From: Sulfuriferula thiophila
GTDB taxonomy: Bacteria; Pseudomonadota; Gammaproteobacteria; Burkholderiales; Sulfuriferulaceae
DNA length: 64,000 bases
Assembly (NCBI RefSeq): GCF_003864975.1
Contig: NZ_BHGL01000017.1
Coordinates: 1 to 64,000 of the forward strand
Direction: 5' to 3'
Positions 18,376 through 27,563 of this stretch are shown one piece after another. A model generated the notes under the pieces. It made no database searches and had not been told where the DNA came from. It worked only from the letters and a program-made list of their open reading frames with translations. The position numbers and the translations under genes were made by a program. How positions within the stretch are numbered: the stretch's first letter is position 1; the number at the start of each line of letters is the position of its first letter.

Positions 18376-19443
18376 TCAGTTCCACTGGTAGGGCGTTATG
18401 TCCATGCTGGGTGACAGACCTAAAATCATCTCGGCGATCAAATCTGCGCTAATCGGTGCCATGGTCACTCCATAACGGAAATGTCCCGCATTGGCATAGA
18501 GATTCTCAATTTCTGGATGGCGTGCAATCGTAGGCACATTGTCCGGCGATCCAGGTCGCAAGCCACTCCAGTGTTGCACCAGTGTCGCCTTACTTAATGC
18601 AGGCAGCAATTTAAATGCCGCACTCATCAAGTCATGTCTGGTTTCGGGTGTCGTTGATTTGTCAAAGCCGACATCTTCAACTGTACTGCCTACCAGTATA
18701 TGCCCATCCAATCGCGGTATCAGGTAAATTCCCTGTTGATATATGACATGTTCAAGTACGTGCGGTTGTGTCTTGAATAACAGCATTTGCCCGCGCATGG
18801 GTTTTATGGTTTTGGCGGGTGGCTGATTGGTAAGCAATTCCTGTGTCCATGCGCCGGCGCAGGTGATATAGCCGCCGGCGAGCAGTCTGCCATTGGTCGT
18901 GTTCACATGTTTGATGCTGTGTTGGTCAGCGAGCATCGGCATAATGGTAGTGCGTTCAATCAGCTTCACGCCGCGGTCTAGCACGGCTCCACGTAGCGAT
19001 TTGATCAGGCGCGGGTTGCGTACTTGTGCCACGCCAGGCAACCATAATGCATCGGCCTCAGCCATATCGGGCAAAATATCGCGTGCGGCTACCAGCTCTG
19101 ATTGCCACTGATGTTGTTGACACCAGTTCTGCGCAATTTCCAGCTCATACGGCGGTAAAACCAGCATGCCGCAATCCCAGTATTCTGCATCCAGCCCGCT
19201 GCTCGCTTGTACGGACGCTATCCAATCCGGGTAGCGTGCCACACTCAAATCACATAAGTCGGTAACGGCCGGAGAATACTGCCAGGGCATAAGGGGTGAC
19301 AGTATGCCGCCGCCAGCCCAGGAAGACTCAGCGCCGATGATATTGCGTTCGACTACGGTGACTTGAGCCCCTTCATTGGCAAGACGAAATGCAGTGGCCA
19401 GACCGATAATGCCGCCACCTATGATGAGAAAGTCAGGGTTCAA
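18376..19443 (-). CDS. thiO: FAD-dependent glycine oxidase ThiO
   Basis: Oxidises glycine to iminoglycine for thiamine thiazole synthesis. The N-terminus carries the FAD-binding GGGIIG loop (residues 9-14), then ERNIIGAESSWAGGGILSPL, typical of ThiO/D-amino-acid oxidases. The C-terminal region includes HWSGLRPGSPDNVPTIARH and AGHFRYGVTMAP. The 355 residues fit. The start is a TTG at 19443 without an obvious ribosome site, so the exact start is uncertain. No other thi gene is adjacent. Confidence 0.9.
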   Translation of the reverse strand: MNPDFLIIGGGIIGLATAFRLANEGAQVTVVERNIIGAESSWAGGGILSPLMPWQYSPAVTDLCDLSVARYPDWIASVQASSGLDAEYWDCGMLVLPPYELEIAQNWCQQHQWQSELVAARDILPDMAEADALWLPGVAQVRNPRLIKSLRGAVLDRGVKLIERTTIMPMLADQHSIKHVNTTNGRLLAGGYITCAGAWTQELLTNQPPAKTIKPMRGQMLLFKTQPHVLEHVIYQQGIYLIPRLDGHILVGSTVEDVGFDKSTTPETRHDLMSAAFKLLPALSKATLVQHWSGLRPGSPDNVPTIARHPEIENLYANAGHFRYGVTMAPISADLIAEMILGLSPSMDITPYQWN

Positions 19444-19575
19444 GATGTTTTTGTGACAGAATGCTAATATGAAGGACTCACAGCCTAACGTAAAGATGAT
19501 TTTTTTGAAACTGAAAAATAGAGAAATCCAATTTGTTTGGAGTTATATTGAGGTGGGAATTCTTCTGATGGGTAT

Positions 19576-19615
19576 GATATTAAATAACTTCATATGAGTG
19601 AAGCTATTTAATATC
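19576..19615. repeat. Long AT-rich hairpin downstream of the pil operon
   Basis: Two 17-base arms (19576-19592 and 19599-19615) are inverse copies with one mismatch, around a six-base loop. The arms begin GATATTAAATA. It lies 30 bases past the stop of the last pil gene and 130 bases upstream of thiO. No U-tract follows on the minus strand, so it is more likely a transcript-end stabiliser or binding site than a simple intrinsic terminator. The rest of the 202-base gap (19444-19645) shows no gene. Confidence 0.6.
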
Positions 19616-19645
19616 AAGCAACAACACTATCATTCTTTTTGGATG

Positions 19646-20008
19646 TCATTTCGAGGGCACAATCCAAATTTCGCTAATCACTTCTTTTCCAGTGAATCCT
19701 TCTTTTATCGTATTAAAACGGATCAGAGTACCTACTTCTAGGTTGGTTTTATTTCCATGTGATAGGGGATTGGCAGCATGAATGGGGATGGACGTTGTTT
19801 GTATTGAATAGCGAATTTTATCTACCGATATTGTGTGCTGACTGGTATCTATTGCCGTAATCTTGCCGCCGCGTTGCGTTACGGCCTTTGCTGTTGCCAA
19901 AGGGGTTGCACCCGGTTTTATTTCATTGGATGGCATTACTGCCCATACCGACTGGTTTATAAACAATAACACTATGCTGACTAATATAGTTCGATGGTTG
20001 GGTTTCAT
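19646..20008 (-). CDS. Small exported protein, PilY2-like
   Basis: The protein has 120 residues with a signal peptide (about 1-23, ending SVWA). The mature part is a small beta-type domain: RGGKITAIDTSQHTISVDKIRYSI resembles the repeating pattern of PilY2, a minor factor in type IV pilus biogenesis. Position supports this: it follows pilY1 by 35 bases at the end of the minor-pilin operon, where pilY2 sits in Pseudomonas. AAAGG precedes the ATG. Sequence similarity is weak, so the name is tentative. Confidence 0.65.
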   Translation of the reverse strand: MKPNHRTILVSIVLLFINQSVWAVMPSNEIKPGATPLATAKAVTQRGGKITAIDTSQHTISVDKIRYSIQTTSIPIHAANPLSHGNKTNLEVGTLIRFNTIKEGFTGKEVISEIWIVPSK

Positions 20009-20043
20009 ATAGCGCCTTTTGTATGAAAAATAATGTTCAAGGT

Positions 20044-23000
20044 TTATTCCAGAATCTCACGCCAGGATACTCTGCCTTTTGTAGCGGAGGATGTCGCTAC
20101 AGGAACTGGTGGACTGATTGTGGTGCCGTCAGATTTGCGTATCAATGCATTAATTTGGCCGCTAGGTAACTGGATGATAATAGGACGGCTTGCCAGCGAG
20201 CTTCCTAAAGCTAGACCGCCATTCCAGGTTGCTGTAGTGCCATCAGCAAGTGTTGTCGTGCTGCTAATGCTGGTTGTGCCGCCAGTTTGATAGTCTAAGT
20301 AATATAACCAGCTACTGCCGCCCGGTACGCAAATGGTTGTGCTTGGGATATTGCTGGTAAAAGCTAACACATTGGATACTAATGCCGGGTCGGTATTGAT
20401 ACGTTCACCAGTCGTTGGGAAATCTACATACCAGCCTTTTTTGGTGGTGTAATCCACTGTATTGTTACTTATTGAACTTGTGCCGTTTGTGTTTATAGTC
20501 AGGGTCTGCTGTTGTAAAACGCTACGTACTGGGTCTGTTAAGGTGCTGGTCAGATTATCCAGCAAACCATATATCGTCTGCGTCTGGGTTGCATGGGAAT
20601 TGGGTGAACTGGAGGAAGGGACGTCCGAATCACCTAAATACTGTCCTGTGCCCACATATACGAATCGTGTCGCCGCTCCATTAATGGTGATGCTAGATAA
20701 TTCTGGTGTAGTGGTAATCGGCTGCGTTGCTCCGGAGCTGTCTTTCAAGACAGCTAATTTGGCAACAGACCATTGTGATACTGAGCCGGAAAGGTCAAAG
20801 CGCCATACATTGCCCATTAAATCTCCACCATACACGTAGTCTGTGGTCATATCCTGGTCGGGATTTGCAACATAGGCGCTGATTTGTGCCAAGCCGCATG
20901 GATTGCTTGTAGGTGTGCCAGTACATCCGGTGGTGGGGATGTCTTTGATTAATGCCCCGGTTTTAGGGTTGAGCACAAATAAATGGCCAAGGCCATCGCC
21001 ACCACTGTCGCCGGAGTTGGTGCCATTATTATAGCCGGACGTTACCAGAACTACCCAGCCATCGGCAGCTGTTTTGACGATCACTGGTTTGCCGAAACTA
21101 TAACCGGTATTTTTGGTTACGGTTGTTGATCCTGCGCTGTTAGGAAATTCCCATAATACTTTGCTCGCAACAGCTGATTCGCTGGTAGCAGTCGGGGTTG
21201 TAACATCCAGAGCATAATAACCGCGTCCGCCTTTGCCAAGTCCACCTACTATTATGCTATGCCAATTCGGTGTGTTTGCGCCTGTTGCACCATCGGTGTT
21301 GCGGAAATCAACATCGCCCAAGGCTGGCGTACCATCCACATAATATTTATGCGTAAAGTTGGATTTGCTGCTTAAATTATTCAGATTGGCCATCACCAGG
21401 TTAGGAACGTATGCCCATAATTCGGCACCGGTTGATGCGTTAAATCCATGCAGCATACCGTCATTTGAGCCTTGATATACCATGGTAGTGCGCGTTGCAT
21501 TGGCTTCTTTGAATGTTGTGCTGGTACCCATATAGCCGGAATCTGCATAATTAGCACTTGGTGGAGGCGCTACTAAAGGTTCTGCATTGACCAGATCTCC
21601 CAGCAAATGGGCGCGTGCCCTGTAAGTGCCACTTGTTTCGCCAGAAGTATCTCCACGCAAATAGGCTAAAACTGCCGTGCCGTCAACCGGGGAAACACTA
21701 GGTGTGTTCAGCAAAGTGAGTTGTGTGCTACTCAGTGCAGTGGATTGAAATGCTATCCCGCCAATAGCGCCTGCCGCATCGGTTGAGGTTGCAATAAAGC
21801 GATTGGCTGAAGTACGGCTATCCAGTTGGTATTGAGCTGAGCCGGATGCCCATAGTGACGTTGTGCCTACAGTACCAGTGTTGATGTCAATCGGATAAGC
21901 ATTTAAATCACCTGTCCAGGTGCCTGAATTGTAGTTGGTTGTATAAGTTGCATTATTGGTAGAAGTGACGTGGGCATTTGCCACGGCTACTGCAGCGGAA
22001 GCGCCGACTTTGGCCGTGATGTCTGTGGTAATTGCGTTAATTGCGCTATTTAAAGTGGCTGTGTCGCTAGCAAGTAACGCGCTATTGGTTCCACCGTTAT
22101 AGGCCATGGCATTCATGACCGATAAGGCATTGGCATTAGCTACTGTATCGCCCAGTGCCACGACATAGGTTTGGATATCGTAAGGGCTGGTGTTGTGGCT
22201 GTTGCTGGTGGTGCGCAAGCTACTAACAGCGTTGATTGCATCGGTAGCGGCAGTGCCGAAGCTACCGCTGGTGCAGCTATTAGTGGTAGTGCTCCAGGTG
22301 CATGTGTTGGTTCGCTCTGTGTCAGAATACATGGTGCCATCAGTTTTTCCGGTAGGCAATCCATCTGTTACCAGCATGACGAAGTTCTGTTGGCACGAAT
22401 ATGCAATGGGGCTATTTTGATCCTGATATGCGGTTGCGAAATAGGATTTCGCAGAATTCAATGTACCCTGAAGAGGGGTAAATACCGCCGCATTTTTAAT
22501 TTCGCTCGTTGTTTTGTTGTCGGTTTCGCTACTTAACTTTGCGATTAAATTATTGTAATGGGTCGAAGAATCGGTCTGGATTGGTTCATTAAGCTTGCCC
22601 GCTCCGGTGATATCGGCGAGGTAGCCCCATCCCCTGGGCAAGTAAAGCTGGCGATAAACGGGTGGAGTGGCTAAATAGCTGGATAAGAAACCGGCATCAG
22701 TTGCCGTGAATGTGCCTCCGCCTACACTACCGGAGAAAGCATTGGTAGCCCATGAATTACCGCTGGATGTTTTATGCGTTGTATAAAGATCGTAATTGGT
22801 TGGAGAAGCTGAATTTTGTTGAGAAAGTCCCCACAATGATGTGTATGCCGCAGCGTTACCTGATGTGTAAGCGTCAAAGTACAACACATCCAGAATATTG
22901 GCATCATCACCAGATTGATTATAGGTGACGTAATTACCGCCGGTAAAAGGTTGCGGATTGGCTAGGCATTTGAGGTTTCCGTTAGTGCTGTCGATTCCTG

Positions 23001-23460
23001 GTGTTGCTACGTAACTATTTGCAGAAGATGGTGCGACATAACCAGTGCAGGTATCAGTAAACAACATGCCAGTACCAGCACCTGTCCCCGTGCCGTCAGA
23101 GCCTAAATAATAGGCATAGGTATTGTATATTGCGGGCGTCTTTGTCTCATAAGTCATCAGTCCCCAGTTAAAGGCAGTGCGGTAAGAGTCGATGGCATCC
23201 CGCATGACTGATCGCCCGATATTTCCCCGAGTGTTTGGATTGTTGCCAGACACCATGGTGCCCGCCATGTATGCATCCATGGATTCGGAATTGTCGTAAA
23301 TTAGCAGTAAATTCGGTGTTACCGAGTTTTTAACTGCCATGGGGACATTGGCGATATCAGTGGAAGCCGCATTCGCTGAATTTTGGCTTAGTCCCATAAT
23401 TAGCATCGATACCGCTATCTGTATCGGAAGGTATAACCTGGAATGGTTAGGATTGTTCAT
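20044..23460 (-). CDS. pilY1: Type IV pilus tip adhesin/assembly protein PilY1
   Basis: Large exported protein at the pilus tip, needed for pilus extension and, in other species, for adhesion and surface sensing. Of 1138 residues, 1-31 form a signal peptide. An N-terminal von Willebrand A-like region contains the MIDAS motif DNSES (D56-S60) and the later strand FVMLVTDGLPTG. The C-terminal half is the PilC/PilY beta-propeller: YQGSNDGMLHGFNASTGAEL, IIVGGLGKGGRGYYALDV and PDQDMTTDYVYGGDLMGNVW, the last overlapping a predicted Ca-binding loop. It follows pilX by 60 bases. Confidence 0.94.
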   Translation of the reverse strand: MNNPNHSRLYLPIQIAVSMLIMGLSQNSANAASTDIANVPMAVKNSVTPNLLLIYDNSESMDAYMAGTMVSGNNPNTRGNIGRSVMRDAIDSYRTAFNWGLMTYETKTPAIYNTYAYYLGSDGTGTGAGTGMLFTDTCTGYVAPSSANSYVATPGIDSTNGNLKCLANPQPFTGGNYVTYNQSGDDANILDVLYFDAYTSGNAAAYTSLWGLSQQNSASPTNYDLYTTHKTSSGNSWATNAFSGSVGGGTFTATDAGFLSSYLATPPVYRQLYLPRGWGYLADITGAGKLNEPIQTDSSTHYNNLIAKLSSETDNKTTSEIKNAAVFTPLQGTLNSAKSYFATAYQDQNSPIAYSCQQNFVMLVTDGLPTGKTDGTMYSDTERTNTCTWSTTTNSCTSGSFGTAATDAINAVSSLRTTSNSHNTSPYDIQTYVVALGDTVANANALSVMNAMAYNGGTNSALLASDTATLNSAINAITTDITAKVGASAAVAVANAHVTSTNNATYTTNYNSGTWTGDLNAYPIDINTGTVGTTSLWASGSAQYQLDSRTSANRFIATSTDAAGAIGGIAFQSTALSSTQLTLLNTPSVSPVDGTAVLAYLRGDTSGETSGTYRARAHLLGDLVNAEPLVAPPPSANYADSGYMGTSTTFKEANATRTTMVYQGSNDGMLHGFNASTGAELWAYVPNLVMANLNNLSSKSNFTHKYYVDGTPALGDVDFRNTDGATGANTPNWHSIIVGGLGKGGRGYYALDVTTPTATSESAVASKVLWEFPNSAGSTTVTKNTGYSFGKPVIVKTAADGWVVLVTSGYNNGTNSGDSGGDGLGHLFVLNPKTGALIKDIPTTGCTGTPTSNPCGLAQISAYVANPDQDMTTDYVYGGDLMGNVWRFDLSGSVSQWSVAKLAVLKDSSGATQPITTTPELSSITINGAATRFVYVGTGQYLGDSDVPSSSSPNSHATQTQTIYGLLDNLTSTLTDPVRSVLQQQTLTINTNGTSSISNNTVDYTTKKGWYVDFPTTGERINTDPALVSNVLAFTSNIPSTTICVPGGSSWLYYLDYQTGGTTSISSTTTLADGTTATWNGGLALGSSLASRPIIIQLPSGQINALIRKSDGTTISPPVPVATSSATKGRVSWREILE

Positions 23461-23520
23461 TATGGAAACTCCTCAAAAGTAATCTTTTAGACAGCGGCGT
23501 CTTCAATGCGTAGGGAAATA

Positions 23521-24132
23521 TCAAGATGAGACGATTGCCTGCACCATGCTGGTGGTATTGCGTGGTCCGGTTACTCGGACTGTGACGCGATAGTAGACCA
23601 GTGTTGCTGAAGTGAATGACGTGGAACTGCTTTTTTTGCTACCACCACCACCACTTGTTGGGGTGTTTGAATAGCAATTGCCGGTGACATTGGTAACAGG
23701 CAGGCTGCCAGTGCATAAACGATCAATGACGTATTGGACTGAGTAGTCAGTATTGACCGTGGTGTTGGGCACATTGGCCCAATTGATGATAGTGGGGACA
23801 CCTCTAGAATCTGTGGCTTGCATGAGGGCATAGTAGCTACATCCACTTGTGCAGCCTGATGGATAATTGGCGTCGAGAGAGGTGGTTACAATGGTTGCTA
23901 AGGCATTTACAGCGGTCTCAATGCCTGTATCTGTAGTATGTAGGGCCGATTCCCTAAAGGCGAGGTTGCCTGAAATCAAATTATTTGTATCCACTGACCT
24001 TACCATTGCAATGCCGGCAAGCGTCATGCTGACTAGGGCTATGAGCGCAATAAATAACGCAGCACCCTGCTGTTTAGGTATGCAACCCACATGCGTGGTG
24101 ACGGAATTAGGGGTGTGAATGTGCGTTTTCAT
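23521..24132 (-). CDS. pilX: Type IV pilus minor pilin PilX
   Basis: Minor pilin of the tip-priming complex. A prepilin-like leader ending QQG precedes AALFIALIALVSMTLAGIAM, a hydrophobic helix that lacks the usual Glu5 (it is Ile), as in PilX/GspK-type tip subunits. The C-terminal part includes a GGGGSKKSSS linker. The ATG at 24132 overlaps the pilW stop as ATGA and is preferred to an upstream start at 24144. 203 residues. Confidence 0.88.
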   Translation of the reverse strand: MKTHIHTPNSVTTHVGCIPKQQGAALFIALIALVSMTLAGIAMVRSVDTNNLISGNLAFRESALHTTDTGIETAVNALATIVTTSLDANYPSGCTSGCSYYALMQATDSRGVPTIINWANVPNTTVNTDYSVQYVIDRLCTGSLPVTNVTGNCYSNTPTSGGGGSKKSSSTSFTSATLVYYRVTVRVTGPRNTTSMVQAIVSS

Positions 24133-25211
24133 ACGTTTGCCCAAATAACATTGCGTAGTGGAATGATGGTTGTGTATACCTTATAGCGATATTGTTGCCA
24201 GTTAGGCAGGTACGATATGTTGATGGAGGTGGTGGTGCCAGTGCTGGCATCGTAATAAGTAGGCGCGCTGCTGGTGACGTTGGTAACTTCTTTTTTGTTA
24301 CTGCGGGCAACAATGACCAATTTAATAGCCTTGATGCGCTTGATGTTAGCGGAGCTCAAGGGTGCGGCAAATCCATTTGCAGCAGTAGCGTCGACCCAGG
24401 AAGATACTGGTTGCACACCCGCTGCACTGGAGATTCCATATTGCGCATCCATACGTACAATATCCGACATTTGTGGGAGAGTTGTGCCCGTAGCGCTATC
24501 GGTTAGCTGCAAATTATAATTCGAATCAATCGCGTAGGTGTGTGTAGTGAAAGAACCAAAATCGGTGACAGTAGCGCCAGTTGTGTAGGATGGCCATCCT
24601 GATGGTGGTGTAGAAGGATTGTAAGGCGCGCTGCTACCGGAGTTGTGCTGGATTTTTAAGGCTGATGGTTGAACGGTGGTTACCTGCATTACCGTACAAA
24701 CACCACCTTGCATTAATAAAATGAGTTGGCCAACAGAAAATCCTACGGTACTGCTTATATTGAACTCTGCAGACGTCGGCGGCATGGTCACAGTAATATT
24801 GGCAGGTATACCCCCTAATGAATTAGCGCCACCAGTGCTTATTGTTAAAGTGTCTGAAGCGCTTGCGCCCCCATCTGTGATGGATACTGGCGCGAATCCG
24901 CCTGACGTTGGCATGCCCGGTGCGGGCACTGTACCGTTATAATAGCTATTTACTGTATTGCAATTCATTACATCGTGATTGATCAAACCAGCACCCGCGC
25001 CGCGAATATCCTGTTCAAGCTGTACCATAGCCATTAAACCGTTTTCCTGAGCGTCCGAACCTGCTGTAGTGGTTTGCTTCTGGAATTCAAACACAGAAAA
25101 TGTTTTCATGACAACCAGGACGGTCAGCAGTCCCAACGTCATGCCGACCATCACCTCAACCAGGCTGAAGCCTTTATGGAGTGCCTGATTGTGTAAGGTA
25201 TTATTGGTCAT
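24129..25211 (-). CDS. pilW: Type IV pilus minor pilin PilW
   Basis: Minor pilin of 360 residues. The class III leader is cleaved at KG|FSLVEVMVGMTLGLLTV, with Glu5 present. The long C-terminal domain contains EQDIRGAGAG, a feature of PilW-family proteins, and YRYKVYTTIIPLRN near the end. It lies between pilV and pilX, coupled to the latter by ATGA overlap. Confidence 0.93.
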   Translation of the reverse strand: MTNNTLHNQALHKGFSLVEVMVGMTLGLLTVLVVMKTFSVFEFQKQTTTAGSDAQENGLMAMVQLEQDIRGAGAGLINHDVMNCNTVNSYYNGTVPAPGMPTSGGFAPVSITDGGASASDTLTISTGGANSLGGIPANITVTMPPTSAEFNISSTVGFSVGQLILLMQGGVCTVMQVTTVQPSALKIQHNSGSSAPYNPSTPPSGWPSYTTGATVTDFGSFTTHTYAIDSNYNLQLTDSATGTTLPQMSDIVRMDAQYGISSAAGVQPVSSWVDATAANGFAAPLSSANIKRIKAIKLVIVARSNKKEVTNVTSSAPTYYDASTGTTTSINISYLPNWQQYRYKVYTTIIPLRNVIWANV

Positions 25212-25223
25212 GCTAGCCTCGCC

Positions 25224-25685
25224 TTAGTTAGTGTTGATCTGGGCTGTTGTCACGAAGTTATGCGCTGTCGTGTCTTGGGGGCCTTGCCAGCAAATGGTGA
25301 CTTTGACCAGCTTTGTATTTGTGAGTGGACTGGTGACCATGATTTGTTGCTTGGTAGCCACTGCGCCAGGTAATAAATTGCTTATCTGGCTTAGCCAATT
25401 ACTTACATTGGCAGCCGTCGAAGCAGTTCCTATCGAACACGCTGCGCCTGTGCCACCCGTTGCATAATTATCAATATTTGCCCTGTCTACCCACATTTGT
25501 CCAATAATCTGATTGGCTGCATAGGCAGCATCTGCTCGGTATTTTGCATCGCTACTGTTTTTTATAGATACAGCTTGTAACCCCATTAGTCCAATAATAC
25601 CGATTGAAAAAATGAGGATTGCGACTAACGCTTCAAGAAGTGAGGAGCCGTCTTGTTGTATTGAGGGTATAGAGTGAGTGTTCAT
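25224..25685 (-). CDS. pilV: Type IV pilus minor pilin PilV
   Basis: Minor pilin of 153 residues. The leader ends QQDG, followed by SSLLEALVAILIFSIGIIGL with Glu5, as in PilV. The downstream AAYAANQIIGQMWVDRANID is a family feature (NxAxxLAxxxxxxM-like region). The gene follows fimU by one base and precedes pilW by 12. Confidence 0.92.
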   Translation of the reverse strand: MNTHSIPSIQQDGSSLLEALVAILIFSIGIIGLMGLQAVSIKNSSDAKYRADAAYAANQIIGQMWVDRANIDNYATGGTGAACSIGTASTAANVSNWLSQISNLLPGAVATKQQIMVTSPLTNTKLVKVTICWQGPQDTTAHNFVTTAQINTN

Positions 25686-25686
25686 A

Positions 25687-26199
25687 TTAATAACAATACC
25701 TGGGGTCGGAAGTATTGGTAATGCTGGGGGTGCAACTACGAATTTGTCCCCCGGCAGATATTTTAATTCTTAATGGCTGGTCTTGGGCGCTGGCAGTATC
25801 GATGTCAATTTGCGTAAGCGCACCGGTATTAGAAATTCGGCCAAGACGATTATATGTAACGGTTGTTGCGCCGGATGGTGTTACAGTTGCTGTAACATTA
25901 GGCGAACCGTCACTACTGGAACGTTGCTGTATTTGTACTCCCGCCACGGTGCTTACAGTCCATCCTGTACCCGTAACACTGCTGAGCACAAAATTGACCG
26001 GCTCATTTCTGCGAATCGCTTCTGCTCTTGCCAGTTGCAGACCATTTTTGACTGCTTCTGTTGCTGTACGTATTTGCGTGTTCTGTAACCATGTTGTGAA
26101 ACTGGGTACAGCAATGCCAGCCAAGATAGCTACAATTGCTATCGCTATCAGCAATTCAATAAGCGTCACCCCTTGCTGTATTTTTTCATAATCTAACAT
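25687..26199 (-). CDS. fimU: Minor pilin of the FimU/FimT (GspH) family
   Basis: Pseudopilin of 170 residues with cleavage site QQG|VTLIELLIAIAIVAILAGIA and a GspH domain (ATEAVKNGLQLARAEAIRRN, then RISNTGALTQIDI). In the Pseudomonas operon the equivalent gene is fimU. AAGGG precedes the ATG, which overlaps the pilE stop by 7 bases. FimT and FimU cannot be separated by sequence alone; operon position favours FimU. Confidence 0.88.
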   Translation of the reverse strand: MLDYEKIQQGVTLIELLIAIAIVAILAGIAVPSFTTWLQNTQIRTATEAVKNGLQLARAEAIRRNEPVNFVLSSVTGTGWTVSTVAGVQIQQRSSSDGSPNVTATVTPSGATTVTYNRLGRISNTGALTQIDIDTASAQDQPLRIKISAGGQIRSCTPSITNTSDPRYCY

Positions 26200-26660
26200 T
26201 CTGTACCCTTAACTAACCAGCAGGATTTGTTGACTGCGCCACCTGCAAATGAGGTCGTGGATTTAGTGTTTGTTTCATTAATCGTATAGACATAGCCGTT
26301 GGCACCGGTGCCTAGTCCGACCCCAGCTATACTACTTGCTGTTGCCGTGTAGGTTTGCGCGGGGCTGCCTGCTGTACATGTAAACGTGAAATATGTGGAA
26401 GTCGGTAAGGTTGAACCGCAAGCTCCGCCAGCAGTACCATAGTTTCTATTATCTTGGTAATACTGTTCTAATTGGATGCGGTATTGAGCTAGCAGGGCGT
26501 GCCCATCAATAATTTTGCCGCGTGTTATGTAATTGGTATAGGCAGGGTATGCGATTGCAGTCAGGATGCCGATGATGGTAACAGTGATCAGCAATTCAAT
26601 CAGCGTGAAGCCGGATGAATTCTTTTGTAAAACATAATTATGAGGGTGCACTGATTTCAT
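26193..26660 (-). CDS. pilE: Type IV pilin-like protein PilE (minor pilin)
   Basis: Pilin of 155 residues with cleavage at SSG|FTLIELLITVTIIGILTAIA and the PilE-type region YRIQLEQYYQDNRNYG. A Cys pair (Cys in GGACGS and in NKSCWLVKGTEC) suggests the usual disulfide loop. The frame extends to 26705, but the ATG at 26660 has AAGGAAG six bases upstream. It is first in the minor-pilin operon, so a minor role is likelier than major pilin. Confidence 0.9.
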   Translation of the reverse strand: MKSVHPHNYVLQKNSSGFTLIELLITVTIIGILTAIAYPAYTNYITRGKIIDGHALLAQYRIQLEQYYQDNRNYGTAGGACGSTLPTSTYFTFTCTAGSPAQTYTATASSIAGVGLGTGANGYVYTINETNTKSTTSFAGGAVNKSCWLVKGTEC

Positions 26661-26797
26661 CGGACTTCCTTCGGCTTTTATATTTTTGATACTAGCTAAT
26701 TGCATTCTGCAATGCCAATCTTTGTGGATAAACGGTTACTTTGATCGACTGAGTGGTATAGCAGCGACTTTTTCCTTTATTTCTTCTTTAGGTGTGT

Positions 26798-26825
26798 ATT
26801 TTATATGTAATAAGTTTTATTCCAA
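26798..26825 (-). promoter_or_regulatory. Candidate promoter of the pilE-pilY2 operon
   Basis: On the minus strand TTGGAA (26825-26820) is followed by a 16-base spacer and TAAAAT (26803-26798). This lies at and just after the end of the reductase gene and leaves a 5' leader of about 130 bases before pilE. Five of six -10 bases match consensus; the -35 is moderate. Confidence 0.35.
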
Positions 26826-27560
26826 CGTTACGACTTCCCCCTTGATTGCCGAGCTGTCATCTCCCATCAAGTACAGGTAAGCAGGCATCAAATCAGCCGG
26901 TTGTGTCATGTGCAGGTGATCTTCACCAGGGTGGGTTTTGCGGCGGATGGGGCTGTTGACCGGGCCGGGAATAAGCGCGTTGATACGCAGGTTGGGGTGC
27001 AGGTTTTCCCATTCCTGTGCCCAGATTTTGACCATGGGTTCCAGAGCGGCTTTGCTCACGGCATAAGCTCCCCAGAATGCGGCGGGGGTATGGCCGTGTG
27101 ATTCGCCGGTCATGATGATGGAGGCGCTGGGAGAAGCTTTGAGCAATGGCAGGCAGGCGCGGGTCAGTGCGGCAGGGGCGGCGACGTTGACGCGGAGTAG
27201 TTGCAGCCATTGATCCATGCTGTGCAGTTCCAGTGGGAATGGGCTCAACGCGGCGGTGGCGTTGTGCAGTATGCCGTCCAGGCGCTTGAGTTGCAGGCCT
27301 ATTGATCCGGCCAGGCCTTCAAATGCTTTATCGTCTGCTTTTTCGAAATCCAGCGGAATAATCGCGGGCTGTGGATGGCCGGCATCTTCGATTTCGTCAT
27401 ATACCGCTTCCAGTTGCCCCACGTTGCGGCCATGCAGGATTACTGTAGCGCCATGGGCGGCGTAGGTTAGGGCGGCTTCACGGCCTATGCCGGTGCCTGC
27501 GCCGGTGACAAGGATGACGCGGTTATGTAATAAATCTTTAGGTGCCTGGTAATTTTTCAT
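26817..27560 (-). CDS. YciK-like SDR family oxidoreductase
   Basis: Short-chain dehydrogenase of 247 residues, NAD(P)-dependent, substrate unknown. The nucleotide-binding motif TGAGTGIG is near residue 20, LDGILHNA matches the NNAG region, and the active-site set is Ser in TGESHG with YAVSK. The opening LLHNRVILVTGAGTGIGREA and the ending MPAYLYLMGDDSS match YciK of E. coli. It starts 3 bases after hpnE and closes the hpn cluster; a role in isoprenoid metabolism is not shown. Confidence 0.88.
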   Translation of the reverse strand: MKNYQAPKDLLHNRVILVTGAGTGIGREAALTYAAHGATVILHGRNVGQLEAVYDEIEDAGHPQPAIIPLDFEKADDKAFEGLAGSIGLQLKRLDGILHNATAALSPFPLELHSMDQWLQLLRVNVAAPAALTRACLPLLKASPSASIIMTGESHGHTPAAFWGAYAVSKAALEPMVKIWAQEWENLHPNLRINALIPGPVNSPIRRKTHPGEDHLHMTQPADLMPAYLYLMGDDSSAIKGEVVTLE

Positions 27561-27563
27561 GGT

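Noticed and set aside
20044-26660. Horizontally acquired pilus island
   Set aside because: Serine/threonine-rich pilus proteins shift the local composition, but no integrase, tRNA junction, direct repeats or IS elements flank the operon.
26715-26740. Sigma-54-like TTGGCATTGCAGAATGCA upstream of pilE on the minus strand
   Set aside because: The GG and GC elements are 11 bases apart instead of 10, and sigma-54 promoters tolerate spacing changes poorly.
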